Below, in pieces: positions 1 to 6,690 of a DNA stretch of 6,697 nt; the stretch's first letter is position 1; every line of letters starts with the position of its first letter. The stretch is from Clostridiales bacterium (GTDB taxonomy: Bacteria; Bacillota; Clostridia; Christensenellales; CAG-1252), in NCBI GenBank assembly GCA_003445835.1, contig DMCI01000122.1:383-7079 (forward strand), in the 5' to 3' direction. The notes below the pieces were generated by a model that searched no databases, was not told the origin of the DNA, and saw only the letters and a list, made by a program, of their open reading frames with translations. A program made the translations under genes and the position numbers.

Positions 1-446
1 AAATTCCACTTGATATACGCTTTGTCGCCGTACTTTTTGTTGTTCATATCGGCAAACTTTTTTAAGAAGAAGCCTTTGACGCCTTTGCCGAAGCCAACGA
101 AAGGTTTTTCCGTCGCAAGGTAAGCAAACAGCGGATCCGCCGTTTCCCCGTTGACGTCGATCTTGGCAAACCGCGGGAAATCGGTGCCGAACTTCATCGT
201 GCAAAAAGCGTGGATCTCCTCGTTGTCGCCCGGCGCCTGATCGGCAAATTGATTGCACGGAAAGTCAAGGATCTCAAAGCCCTTGTCTTTCATCTCTTTG
301 TACATCGCTTCCAACGGATCGTAATGAGGGGTAAACCCGCAACCCGTGGCAGTGTTGACGATCAGCAACACTTTGCCTTGATACTGCGACAAACTTACTT
401 CATTGCCCTGCCTGTCTTTTACGTTAAAATCATAAACACTTTTCAT
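1..446 (-). CDS. gpx: Glutathione peroxidase family protein (thioredoxin-dependent type), 3' end cut by window edge
   Basis: Reduces hydrogen peroxide or organic hydroperoxides in the cytoplasm. The frame runs 148 codons from ATG at 446 and leaves the window without a stop. The peroxidatic residue is Cys36 in NTATGCGFTPHY, where animal enzymes have selenocysteine. The second signature is FPCNQF (62-67), and the catalytic tetrad is visible as Cys36, Gln70, Trp147 and Asn148 (IKWN at the edge). Cys82, 46 residues after Cys36, sits where thioredoxin-linked members carry the resolving cysteine, so thioredoxin is the likelier reductant than glutathione (family knowledge plus inference). Only a short C-terminal piece should be missing. 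The start is supported by AAAGGAGG at 453-460, just after the ohrR stop, so the two genes form an operon and should respond to peroxide together. The family call is secure; the natural substrate is not known. Confidence 0.93.
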   Translation of the reverse strand, partial: MKSVYDFNVKDRQGNEVSLSQYQGKVLLIVNTATGCGFTPHYDPLEAMYKEMKDKGFEILDFPCNQFADQAPGDNEEIHAFCTMKFGTDFPRFAKIDVNGETADPLFAYLATEKPFVGFGKGVKGFFLKKFADMNNKKYGDKAYIKWN

Positions 447-452
447 AACGAT

Positions 453-460
453 CCTCCTTT
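453..460 (-). promoter_or_regulatory. Ribosome binding site of the peroxidase gene
   Basis: AAAGGAGG on the minus strand lies 6 bases before the ATG at 446 and directly after the stop codon of the upstream regulator. A strong site of its own in a 15-base gap supports a two-gene transcript with independent initiation on the second gene. Confidence 0.8.
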
Positions 461-461
461 A

Positions 462-899
462 TTATTTTTTCGTATTGATCAATTCGTATAACAACGAATA
501 AAGCATCCTTGCTTTTTCGGGCGGAAGAGCCACGCACGTCGCCACGTTTTGGGGAACGTCTTTTGCCCTTTCCTGCAACGCGCGACCTTTTGCCGTCAGC
601 GACACGATGACCACCCTGTCGTCCTCTTTGCTGCGAGCTCTTTCGACGTAACCTTCCTTTTCCATCTTTTTGAGAAGAGGAGAAAGCGTGCCGTTATCCA
701 ACATAAGTTTTTCCCCGATCTCACCGACGGGGACGCCGTCTTCTTCCCACAGCACCAAAAAGACCAAGTATTGCGTGTAGGTAAGCCCAAGCGGCTTAAG
801 CAGCGGAGTATAAAGCCCGACTACGCTTCTTGCCGCCGCGTACAGCGGAAAGCAAAGTTGATTTTCAAGCTTCATCGCCTCTTTATAGTCGTATCCCAT
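462..899 (-). CDS. ohrR: OhrR-type MarR-family organic-peroxide-sensing repressor
   Basis: Winged-helix repressor, 145 residues, normal for the family. The N-terminal KLENQLCF block (10-17) matches OhrR proteins, where the cysteine is the peroxide sensor (Cys16 here, Cys15 in Bacillus subtilis). Tyr20, Tyr30 and Tyr41 fall at the positions of the tyrosines that hydrogen-bond that cysteine, each offset by one. The helix-turn-helix and wing cover about 57-100, with GEKLMLDNGTLSPLLKKME and RSKEDDRVVIVSLT being typical. Cys122, 106 residues after Cys16, is near the spacing of the resolving cysteine in two-cysteine OhrR of Xanthomonas, so this may be a reversible disulfide type (inference). Start chosen at 899 because GGAGG at 909-913 lies 9 bases upstream. 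The gene precedes a Gpx gene, not ohr, and its promoter overlaps a probable OhrR operator, suggesting autoregulation. Other MarR proteins are possible, but the residue pattern favours OhrR. Confidence 0.92.
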   Translation of the reverse strand: MGYDYKEAMKLENQLCFPLYAAARSVVGLYTPLLKPLGLTYTQYLVFLVLWEEDGVPVGEIGEKLMLDNGTLSPLLKKMEKEGYVERARSKEDDRVVIVSLTAKGRALQERAKDVPQNVATCVALPPEKARMLYSLLYELINTKK

Positions 900-926
900 A
901 TTCTCTCCCCTCCGATTTATGTTTGA

Positions 927-941
927 TACAATTATATTTTA
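927..941. promoter_or_regulatory. Probable OhrR operator (imperfect inverted repeat)
   Basis: The left half TACAATT (927-933) is identical to the half-site known for B. subtilis OhrR (TACAATT and its complement AATTGTA). After one central base the right half TATTTTA matches AATTGTA at 5 of 7 positions. It covers the -10 hexamer and reaches the predicted start of the ohrR-gpx promoter, so binding would block transcription. This is a sequence match, not a demonstrated site. Confidence 0.55.
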
Positions 942-964
942 TCCAACACATTTTGCTTTGTCAA
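936..964 (-). promoter_or_regulatory. ohrR-gpx promoter
   Basis: On the minus strand TTGACA (959-964) and TAAAAT (936-941) are separated by 17 bases, a near-consensus vegetative promoter. Transcription would begin near 929, giving a leader of about 30 bases before the ohrR ATG. An overlapping TATAAT (931-936) is also present but has no -35 at good spacing. Confidence 0.65.
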
Positions 965-990
965 GCGTTTTTTGATTTTTTCAAACAAAA

Positions 991-1018
991 CGTCCGAGCC
1001 GTTTTACGCGCTCGGGCG
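991..1018. other. Hairpin between the divergent promoters
   Basis: CGTCCGAGC (991-999) pairs with GCTCGGGCG (1010-1018) over 9 positions, one of them a G-T wobble on the plus strand, with a 10-base loop. There is no T-run after it on the plus strand. On the minus strand it is followed by TTTTGTTTG, a weak terminator-like tract. It lies between the two divergent promoters and ends no known gene; its role is unknown. Confidence 0.45.
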
Positions 1019-1036
1019 CGCCACTTTATATTTTAC

Positions 1037-1065
1037 TTGCCAAAAACGTATTACAAACGTATAAT
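1037..1065 (+). promoter_or_regulatory. Promoter of the mechanosensitive channel gene
   Basis: TTGCCA (1037-1042) and consensus TATAAT (1060-1065) are 17 bases apart. The predicted start near 1072 gives a leader of about 28 bases. The same two hexamers and spacing recur before the lipoprotein gene at 2220-2248. Confidence 0.7.
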
Positions 1066-1084
1066 AGTTATATTCCAAAACAAA

Positions 1085-1096
1085 AGAGGAAAAGGG
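1085..1096 (+). promoter_or_regulatory. Ribosome binding site that fixes the channel start
   Basis: The purine-rich run AGAGGAAAAGGG ends 3 bases before ATG at 1100. It lies downstream of the promoter at 1037-1065. The frame stays open upstream to an ATG at 830, but that start would lie upstream of the promoter and inside the opposite-strand ohrR gene. Confidence 0.7.
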
Positions 1097-1099
1097 GTT

Positions 1100-2161
1100 A
1101 TGTTGTTGGATTTGATAGAAAAGTTGCATTCGCCATGGAAAGTTTTTGCTTGGATCGGGGTATTTATCGTCGCATTTTTAGTTTGCATCCTGATCACAAA
1201 GCTCAGCAACGCCATTTTCAAACGCATTCAAAGAAGGCACCCGGGGCTTCACGTGATGTTTTTGCATCACATCCTGACGATATTGATCGTCATCGGCTTC
1301 ATCATTTTGGTGATCTCAAACCTGGCGGGCGTGCAAACCATTTGGACCACGATGGTAGGAGGAACCGCCATCATCAGTGCCGTGCTTGCCTTTGCCGCGC
1401 AGGATATCATCAAGGACGTGCTTGCCGGTATGATGATCAGCGCGCACAACCCTTTTAAAGTAGGCGACAGGATCACCTTGGAAGACGGCACCACCGGCGT
1501 CGTGGAAGACATCACCCTGCACCACGTGGTGATCCGCGGCGTGGAATCTTTGAGGCACGTCATCCCCAACCACGTGATCAACTCGATGCGCCTGACGAGT
1601 TACAACTTCAAAACGACCACCCGCTCCGCGGTGTTTAAGTTCTCCGTCGGGTACGACAGCGATATGACGCAGGTCAAAAGAGTTATTGCCAAAGCGGTAG
1701 CGGAATGCCCGTACGCCATCAAAGGTCACACGGACAAAAACGGCGACGACAATTACGGCGAAGTTTACTTTATGTCCTTTGCCGACAGCGCGCTCATTAT
1801 GCAAACCACGGTATACTACCGTCCGTCCGTAGCAAGCGAAAGGGTCATCGACGACATCAACGTGCGCGTCAGAGAAGCCTTGATCGCCAACAACATCGAG
1901 ATCCCGTACAACTACGTCAACGTGGTGGAAAAACCCGAAGAGAAAGCAAAAAAGCCGACTCCCAAGCCCGTTGCCAAGACACCGGAACCCATCAAGGCTC
2001 CCGTGAGAGCGACCGTAACACCCGCAAAAGCGCCGGTGAAAGCGTCCGTTACCCCCGCAAGACCGACGGTCAAACCGACTTCGAGTCCGATCAAAACGCC
2101 AGTAAAACCCGTCGTAAAAACGGCGATCAAACCGGCGACGGCTCCCGTCAAAAAGAAGTAA
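1100..2161 (+). CDS. MscS-family mechanosensitive ion channel with Lys/Pro repeat tail
   Basis: Membrane channel of 353 residues, expected to form a heptamer that opens under membrane tension and releases ions and small solutes during osmotic downshock. Hydrophobic segments lie at about 14-35, 55-76 and 80-115. The last is the Gly/Ala-rich pore helix and leads into PFKVGDRI (118-125), the MscS hallmark where the pore helix joins the beta domain. VIPNHVI (154-160) and EIPYNYVNV (267-275) mark the beta domain and the end of the cytoplasmic cage. Residues 278-353 are an added tail with 17 Lys, 2 Arg and 17 Pro and no acidic residue after 296, built from an 11-residue repeat. Family members usually stop near residue 280. 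Start at 1100 follows from promoter and ribosome site. It has its own promoter and terminator, so it is probably monocistronic. Channel identity is firm; the tail function is unknown. Confidence 0.93.
   Translation: MLLDLIEKLHSPWKVFAWIGVFIVAFLVCILITKLSNAIFKRIQRRHPGLHVMFLHHILTILIVIGFIILVISNLAGVQTIWTTMVGGTAIISAVLAFAAQDIIKDVLAGMMISAHNPFKVGDRITLEDGTTGVVEDITLHHVVIRGVESLRHVIPNHVINSMRLTSYNFKTTTRSAVFKFSVGYDSDMTQVKRVIAKAVAECPYAIKGHTDKNGDDNYGEVYFMSFADSALIMQTTVYYRPSVASERVIDDINVRVREALIANNIEIPYNYVNVVEKPEEKAKKPTPKPVAKTPEPIKAPVRATVTPAKAPVKASVTPARPTVKPTSSPIKTPVKPVVKTAIKPATAPVKKK
1943..2152 (+). repeat. Degenerate 11-residue (33-base) repeat encoding the channel tail
   Basis: Residues 282-336 divide into five consecutive 11-residue units and a sixth follows at 341-351 after PVVK. 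Examples are KTPEPIKAPVR (293-303), ATVTPAKAPVK (304-314), ASVTPARPTVK (315-325), PTSSPIKTPVK (326-336) and TAIKPATAPVK (341-351). The shared pattern is Pro at position 5, usually Lys/Arg at 7, and Pro-Val-Lys/Arg at 9-11. The unit at 282-292 is the weakest. Codons differ between copies, so the DNA repeat is diverged. Confidence 0.75.
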
Positions 2162-2173
2162 AAAGATCATACG

Positions 2174-2204
2174 AAAGATGGCAACGTCGTTTGCCATCTT
2201 TTTT
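2174..2204 (+). terminator. Rho-independent terminator of the channel gene
   Basis: AAAGATGGCAA (2174-2184) and TTGCCATCTTT (2191-2201) form an 11-base-pair stem with a 6-base loop, ending in a run of six T (2199-2204). It starts 12 bases after the channel stop codon and ends 15 bases before the next promoter. Confidence 0.9.
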
Positions 2205-2219
2205 ATAAAAAGATCGTAC

Positions 2220-2248
2220 TTGCCATTTTGCGGGTTATGCCGTATAAT
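2220..2248 (+). promoter_or_regulatory. Promoter of the SGNH lipoprotein gene
   Basis: TTGCCA (2220-2225) and TATAAT (2243-2248) are separated by 17 bases, the same hexamers and spacing as the channel promoter. Predicted start is near 2255, leaving a leader of about 23 bases with GAGGT (2270-2274) as a short-spaced ribosome site before ATG at 2278. Confidence 0.7.
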
Positions 2249-2277
2249 TTGACTGTCAATGATATTAGCGAGGTAGT

Positions 2278-3987
2278 ATGAAAAGAAAGATCCTTCCCTA
2301 CTTGTTGATCTTACTTTCGGTCGCGCTTTGCGCGGCGCTTTTTGCTTGCGGGGGAACAACGGAAGAACCCGTCGAGCCCACCGCAGCGGAAGAACAAAAA
2401 ACCATCCTCTTTTTGGGTGATTCCATCGGGGAAGCGCTTGCCGGTCCCACCCCGCTGACCGAGCGCGAAGCGTACGGTTACTACGGCATCATCGGCAACA
2501 TCAACGGCTTTGCTTACTACAACCGCGCCGTGACGGGCTACACGTCGGAAGACTTGATGAACTTTGTGGAAAGAGAGGACGACGGCGTCAACATGGTGCG
2601 ATCCTTGATCAAAACCGCCGATATCATCCATATTTCCAACCTCGGCAACGACTTTTTGAATTCCAATCATTCGCAATTGATGATCGACCTCGCAAACGAC
2701 GTTTACGACCGAATCGTCACCCGACAACAAGCCGCCAAAGAACATTTTGAAGCCACTTTCGCAACGATCCGCAGGCTCAACCCCACCGCCCGCATCTTGA
2801 TCCAAACACTCTACAACCCCGCGGGGGAAGACAGCCCGTTGGTACCCGCCTACGCCCGCAATTATTTGGCGGCAAGAGGGATCGGCCCCGACCAATACCA
2901 CGCGCTGATGAACAAGTTGATCCGCGAGATCAACGTCATTTTGACCGAATACGCCGAGGTACACACCGTGACGGACGAAAACGGAAACAGCGTCCCGCCT
3001 TATGAAATACTGGACGTATACTCTGCCTTTGAAAACGTGTACGAGACCGACCGCGCCCGTTGGAACCGCCTGATCTGTGAAGACGGCGTCCACCCCCTCA
3101 GCGAAGGACACGCCATTATGGCGCAGCTTATTCAAGAGAAGCTTGCTTCTCTTGGACTTGCTTCCCCCAATGCTCTGCACAACTACAAAAGAGATAAAGT
3201 CAGTCAACTGAAGCGTCTGTACGCGGATATCCCCACCCTCAAAAGCACGCGCGACGCCATCATGCGAGCGAAGAGTTTCGGCGAAGTTTCCGAAATCTAC
3301 TTTGACGCCACGGCAAATTACGTCCCTCACCCCGTCAAAGTGACCAAGGAAGGCAGACACTTTGAAGTGGACAAAAAGTTTGAAGTAACGTCCTTTTCGG
3401 TGTTCGGTAAGGACTACGTGGGACTGCTCAACAAAAAGAAAGCCGAAATCCTCTTTACGACTGCGGGCGAATACAAGCTTTACCTCCCCCTCGAAAACCT
3501 CGTGACCGCCGTGCTGAAAACGCAGATCTCCGAACAAGGCGAGATCAATCTGAACGACGAATTCGATTTTGACTTGGCTATCCCCTATTTTTCCAACTTC
3601 GCGCCCGGCGTGGACAAATGGGATCTTGAAGCGATCTTCAAAACCATTGAGGAACAATACGGCTTTAAGATCGTCGGATTGGACTACGACAAACCTTGCG
3701 TCCAAGCGATGTTTGAGCGCTTCCGCACGACGGGGAAACTTGTGGTGGACGACCCGGATACCTTTGACAAAACGGTCGGATTGCTTTGCGTCGGGACGTA
3801 CGTCCTAAAAACGGTAACGGACGCCGATGGCAAGGAATATACCGCCGTCTACGTCAACAACGATATCGGCCGCGGAGAGTCCTTTATCCGCTATACCTAC
3901 GCCAAAGACGAACAAGAGGAAAAAGTGCGCGCAACGGTGGACGTCATCCGCATTGCGCTGGAAGGCGCGATCAAAACGAACGCATAA
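2278..3987 (+). CDS. SGNH/GDSL-hydrolase lipoprotein with a large unassigned C-terminal region
   Basis: A 569-residue exported lipoprotein. The N-terminus MKRK plus a hydrophobic stretch (5-23) ends in lipobox LFAC, making Cys24 the likely lipid-anchored residue. A Glu/Pro-rich linker (29-40) follows. The SGNH fold spans about 41-290: block I FLGDSIGE with nucleophile Ser49, block II around Gly87 (AVTGYTSEDL), block III GND (123-125) with Asn124, and block V DGVHPLSEGH with Asp269 and His272. All four catalytic positions are intact, so it is probably an active esterase, deacylase or lipase-like enzyme at the outer cell surface; the substrate is unknown and cell-wall or polysaccharide acetyl groups are only one option. 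Residues 291-569 match no family I recognise: a predicted helical stretch (about 296-335), then apparently strand-rich sequence and a mixed region. The start fits the signal peptide. Own promoter and terminator. Confidence 0.88.
   Translation: MKRKILPYLLILLSVALCAALFACGGTTEEPVEPTAAEEQKTILFLGDSIGEALAGPTPLTEREAYGYYGIIGNINGFAYYNRAVTGYTSEDLMNFVEREDDGVNMVRSLIKTADIIHISNLGNDFLNSNHSQLMIDLANDVYDRIVTRQQAAKEHFEATFATIRRLNPTARILIQTLYNPAGEDSPLVPAYARNYLAARGIGPDQYHALMNKLIREINVILTEYAEVHTVTDENGNSVPPYEILDVYSAFENVYETDRARWNRLICEDGVHPLSEGHAIMAQLIQEKLASLGLASPNALHNYKRDKVSQLKRLYADIPTLKSTRDAIMRAKSFGEVSEIYFDATANYVPHPVKVTKEGRHFEVDKKFEVTSFSVFGKDYVGLLNKKKAEILFTTAGEYKLYLPLENLVTAVLKTQISEQGEINLNDEFDFDLAIPYFSNFAPGVDKWDLEAIFKTIEEQYGFKIVGLDYDKPCVQAMFERFRTTGKLVVDDPDTFDKTVGLLCVGTYVLKTVTDADGKEYTAVYVNNDIGRGESFIRYTYAKDEQEEKVRATVDVIRIALEGAIKTNA
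3133..3154 (+). repeat. Perfect inverted repeat inside the lipoprotein gene
   Basis: CAAGAGAAGC (3133-3142) and GCTTCTCTTG (3145-3154) are exact complements separated by TT. In RNA this would give a 9-base-pair stem capped by a CUUG loop closed by G-C, a known stable tetraloop. It encodes residues 286-293 at the end of the SGNH domain. No T-run follows, so it is not an ordinary terminator. Confidence 0.7.
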
Positions 3988-4031
3988 AGAAACGATTATA
4001 TTTGATTTGTGGAATATTATACTTGTATATT

Positions 4032-4064
4032 AAAAAGCGGCTGTTGTTCAACAGCCGCTTTTTT
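4032..4064. terminator. Bidirectional rho-independent terminator between convergent genes
   Basis: AAAAAGCGGCTGTTG (4032-4046) and CAACAGCCGCTTTTT (4049-4063) are exact complements. The T-run at 4059-4064 serves the lipoprotein gene on the plus strand. The A-run at 4032-4036 becomes a T-run on the minus strand and serves the ATPase operon, whose last stop codon ends 14 bases away. The AT-rich remainder of the gap (3988-4031) holds nothing else I can identify. Confidence 0.9.
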
Positions 4065-4077
4065 GTTAAGGAACGAT

Positions 4078-5963
<1,886 letters not shown>

Positions 5964-5964
<1 letters not shown>

Positions 5965-6191
5965 TATTTTACCTCAACCACGTCACAATCGGGTTCAACG
6001 CGACGGACTGCTTTGACGACGGATTTCAAAACGGACTTTTGATCCGCCCCCTCTTCAAAGTCGACCGTCATATTTTGCATAACGAAGTTTACGTTGCAGG
6101 ACGCAACGCCCGCAAGCTTATTCAAGTTGCGTTCGATCTCCGCAGCGCAGGATGCGCAACACAGATCCGTAAGTTCGTAAACCTTTTTCAT
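5964..6191 (-). CDS. Free-standing HMA-domain metal-binding protein
   Basis: A 75-residue protein made of one heavy-metal-associated (HMA) domain of the ferredoxin-like fold. Metal ligands are expected to be Cys12 and Cys15 in LCCASCAAEIE; the conserved hydrophobic pattern continues with LAGVASCNVNFVMQNMTVDF. Additional cysteines at 11, 32 and 69 are more than the basic fold needs. It lies between the repressor (1-base gap) and the ATPase (1-base overlap, TAATG), the position an N-terminal HMA domain would take if fused to the pump. Likely role: bind cytoplasmic Zn/Cd/Pb and pass it to, or regulate, the ATPase (inference). CopZ-type copper chaperones share the fold, but the divalent-type pump next door argues against copper. 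Ribosome site AAGGAGGAG at 6199-6207 supports ATG at 6191. Confidence 0.9.
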
Positions 6192-6192
6192 A

Positions 6193-6558
6193 TTATTTCT
6201 CCTCCTTCAAGTGTTCGAGCGCCATTTTGTAAATCCGCGAGATATGCTCGTCATCCAGCGAATAATATACTTCTTTGCCTTGCTTGCGGTACTTCACAAC
6301 CTTGGTCTGTCTGAGAATGCGCAGTTGGTGTGAAACGGCGGACTTGGTCATATTGAGCAAACTTGCAATGTCGCAAACGCAAAGTTCCGCCTCAAAAAGC
6401 GCGGAAAGAATGCGAGTCCTCGTGCTGTCGCCGAAAACTTTGAAAAGTTCCGCTACGTCGGCAAGGGTGTCCTCGTCCGGGAGCGCTGCGCGCACCTTTT
6501 CCACGACGCTTTCATGTACGACTTCGCTTTCACAAAGATCTTTTTCGATAGGTTCCAT
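6193..6558 (-). CDS. ArsR/SmtB-family metal-sensing repressor
   Basis: Winged-helix repressor, 121 residues from ATG at 6558; binds DNA without metal and releases on Zn, Cd or Pb. The recognition helix region is DIASLLNMTKSAVSHQLRIL (63-82), with wing KYRKQGKEVYYSL. Two metal sites are visible. ELCVCD has Cys60 and Cys62, with Cys9 and possibly His15 as N-terminal partners, as in CadC. The dimer-interface alpha5 site has Asp103, His105, His116 and Glu119, the same spacing as SmtB Asp104, His106, His117 and Glu120. Carrying both resembles CadC/ZiaR-type sensors. The frame is open back to a TTG at 6633, but that would overlap the -35 and operator; GGAGG at 6564-6568, 5 bases before ATG 6558, fixes the start. 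First gene of the HMA-ATPase operon, probably autoregulated. Sensing of arsenic is less likely given the neighbours. Confidence 0.93.
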   Translation of the reverse strand: MEPIEKDLCESEVVHESVVEKVRAALPDEDTLADVAELFKVFGDSTRTRILSALFEAELCVCDIASLLNMTKSAVSHQLRILRQTKVVKYRKQGKEVYYSLDDEHISRIYKMALEHLKEEK

Positions 6559-6563
6559 AGTTC

Positions 6564-6568
6564 CCTCC
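6564..6568 (-). promoter_or_regulatory. Ribosome binding site that fixes the repressor start
   Basis: GGAGG on the minus strand lies 5 bases before ATG at 6558, while the longer in-frame starts at 6633 and just below have no such site and fall inside the promoter. Confidence 0.75.
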
Positions 6569-6575
6569 AAGATTG

Positions 6576-6601
6576 AACGGTTGAATACTTGTTCAACTGT
6601 T
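6576..6601. promoter_or_regulatory. 12-2-12 palindromic operator of the metal operon
   Basis: Left arm AACGGTTGAATA (6576-6587) and right arm TGTTCAACTGTT (6590-6601) are complementary at 10 of 12 positions around a 2-base centre. The inner core GTTGAA/TTCAAC is exact. This is the geometry and TGTTCA-type core typical of SmtB/CadC/ZiaR operators. It covers the predicted transcription start near 6598, just downstream of the -10. Confidence 0.75.
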
Positions 6602-6604
6602 ATC

Positions 6605-6633
6605 ATTATACGCCGCCTCATTCCGTCCGTCAA
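6605..6633 (-). promoter_or_regulatory. Promoter of the metal-resistance operon
   Basis: On the minus strand TTGACG (6628-6633) and consensus TATAAT (6605-6610) are 17 bases apart. The leader to the repressor ATG would be about 40 bases and contains the palindromic operator. No other promoter is evident in the operon, so it should drive all three genes. Confidence 0.8.
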
Positions 6634-6662
6634 GGGATTTTACAAAAAAATAGAAAAAATAA

Positions 6663-6690
6663 AATCTCGTAAAAAACAAAAGCGCCCGCC
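6663..6690. terminator. Possible half of a terminator cut by the right edge
   Basis: Read on the minus strand, the GC-rich AGGCGGGCGC is followed by TTTTGTTTTTT, as in the 3' half of a rho-independent terminator. The other arm would lie beyond 6697, so the call is tentative. The A/T-rich stretch 6634-6662 holds no gene. Confidence 0.3.

Noticed and set aside
969..986. TTTGA/TCAAA dyad in the T-rich stretch upstream of the ohrR -35
   Set aside because: Only five AT-rich pairs in low-complexity sequence; expected by chance and too weak to support a regulatory call.
830..1099. In-frame extension of the channel gene back to an ATG at 830, adding 90 residues
   Set aside because: It overlaps the opposite-strand ohrR gene, runs through the ohrR promoter and the channel's own promoter, has no ribosome site, and its residues do not look like an MscS N-terminus. 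ATG at 1100 has all the signals.
1316..2359. Open frame of 347 codons on the minus strand antisense to the channel gene
   Set aside because: The Arg/Phe/Gly/Asp-rich translation mirrors the Lys/Pro-rich coding strand, crosses a terminator and a promoter, and matches nothing.
2311..3705. Open frame of 464 codons on the minus strand antisense to the lipoprotein gene
   Set aside because: It lies wholly inside a convincing plus-strand gene, lacks a ribosome site or promoter, and its translation is rich in Val/Phe/His/Gly with no domain. It is a codon-bias shadow.
6559..6633. 25-residue N-terminal extension of the ArsR repressor from TTG at 6633
   Set aside because: The extension is encoded by the -35, -10 and operator sequence, so it would not be fully transcribed. 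ATG at 6558 has GGAGG at proper spacing and matches family length.
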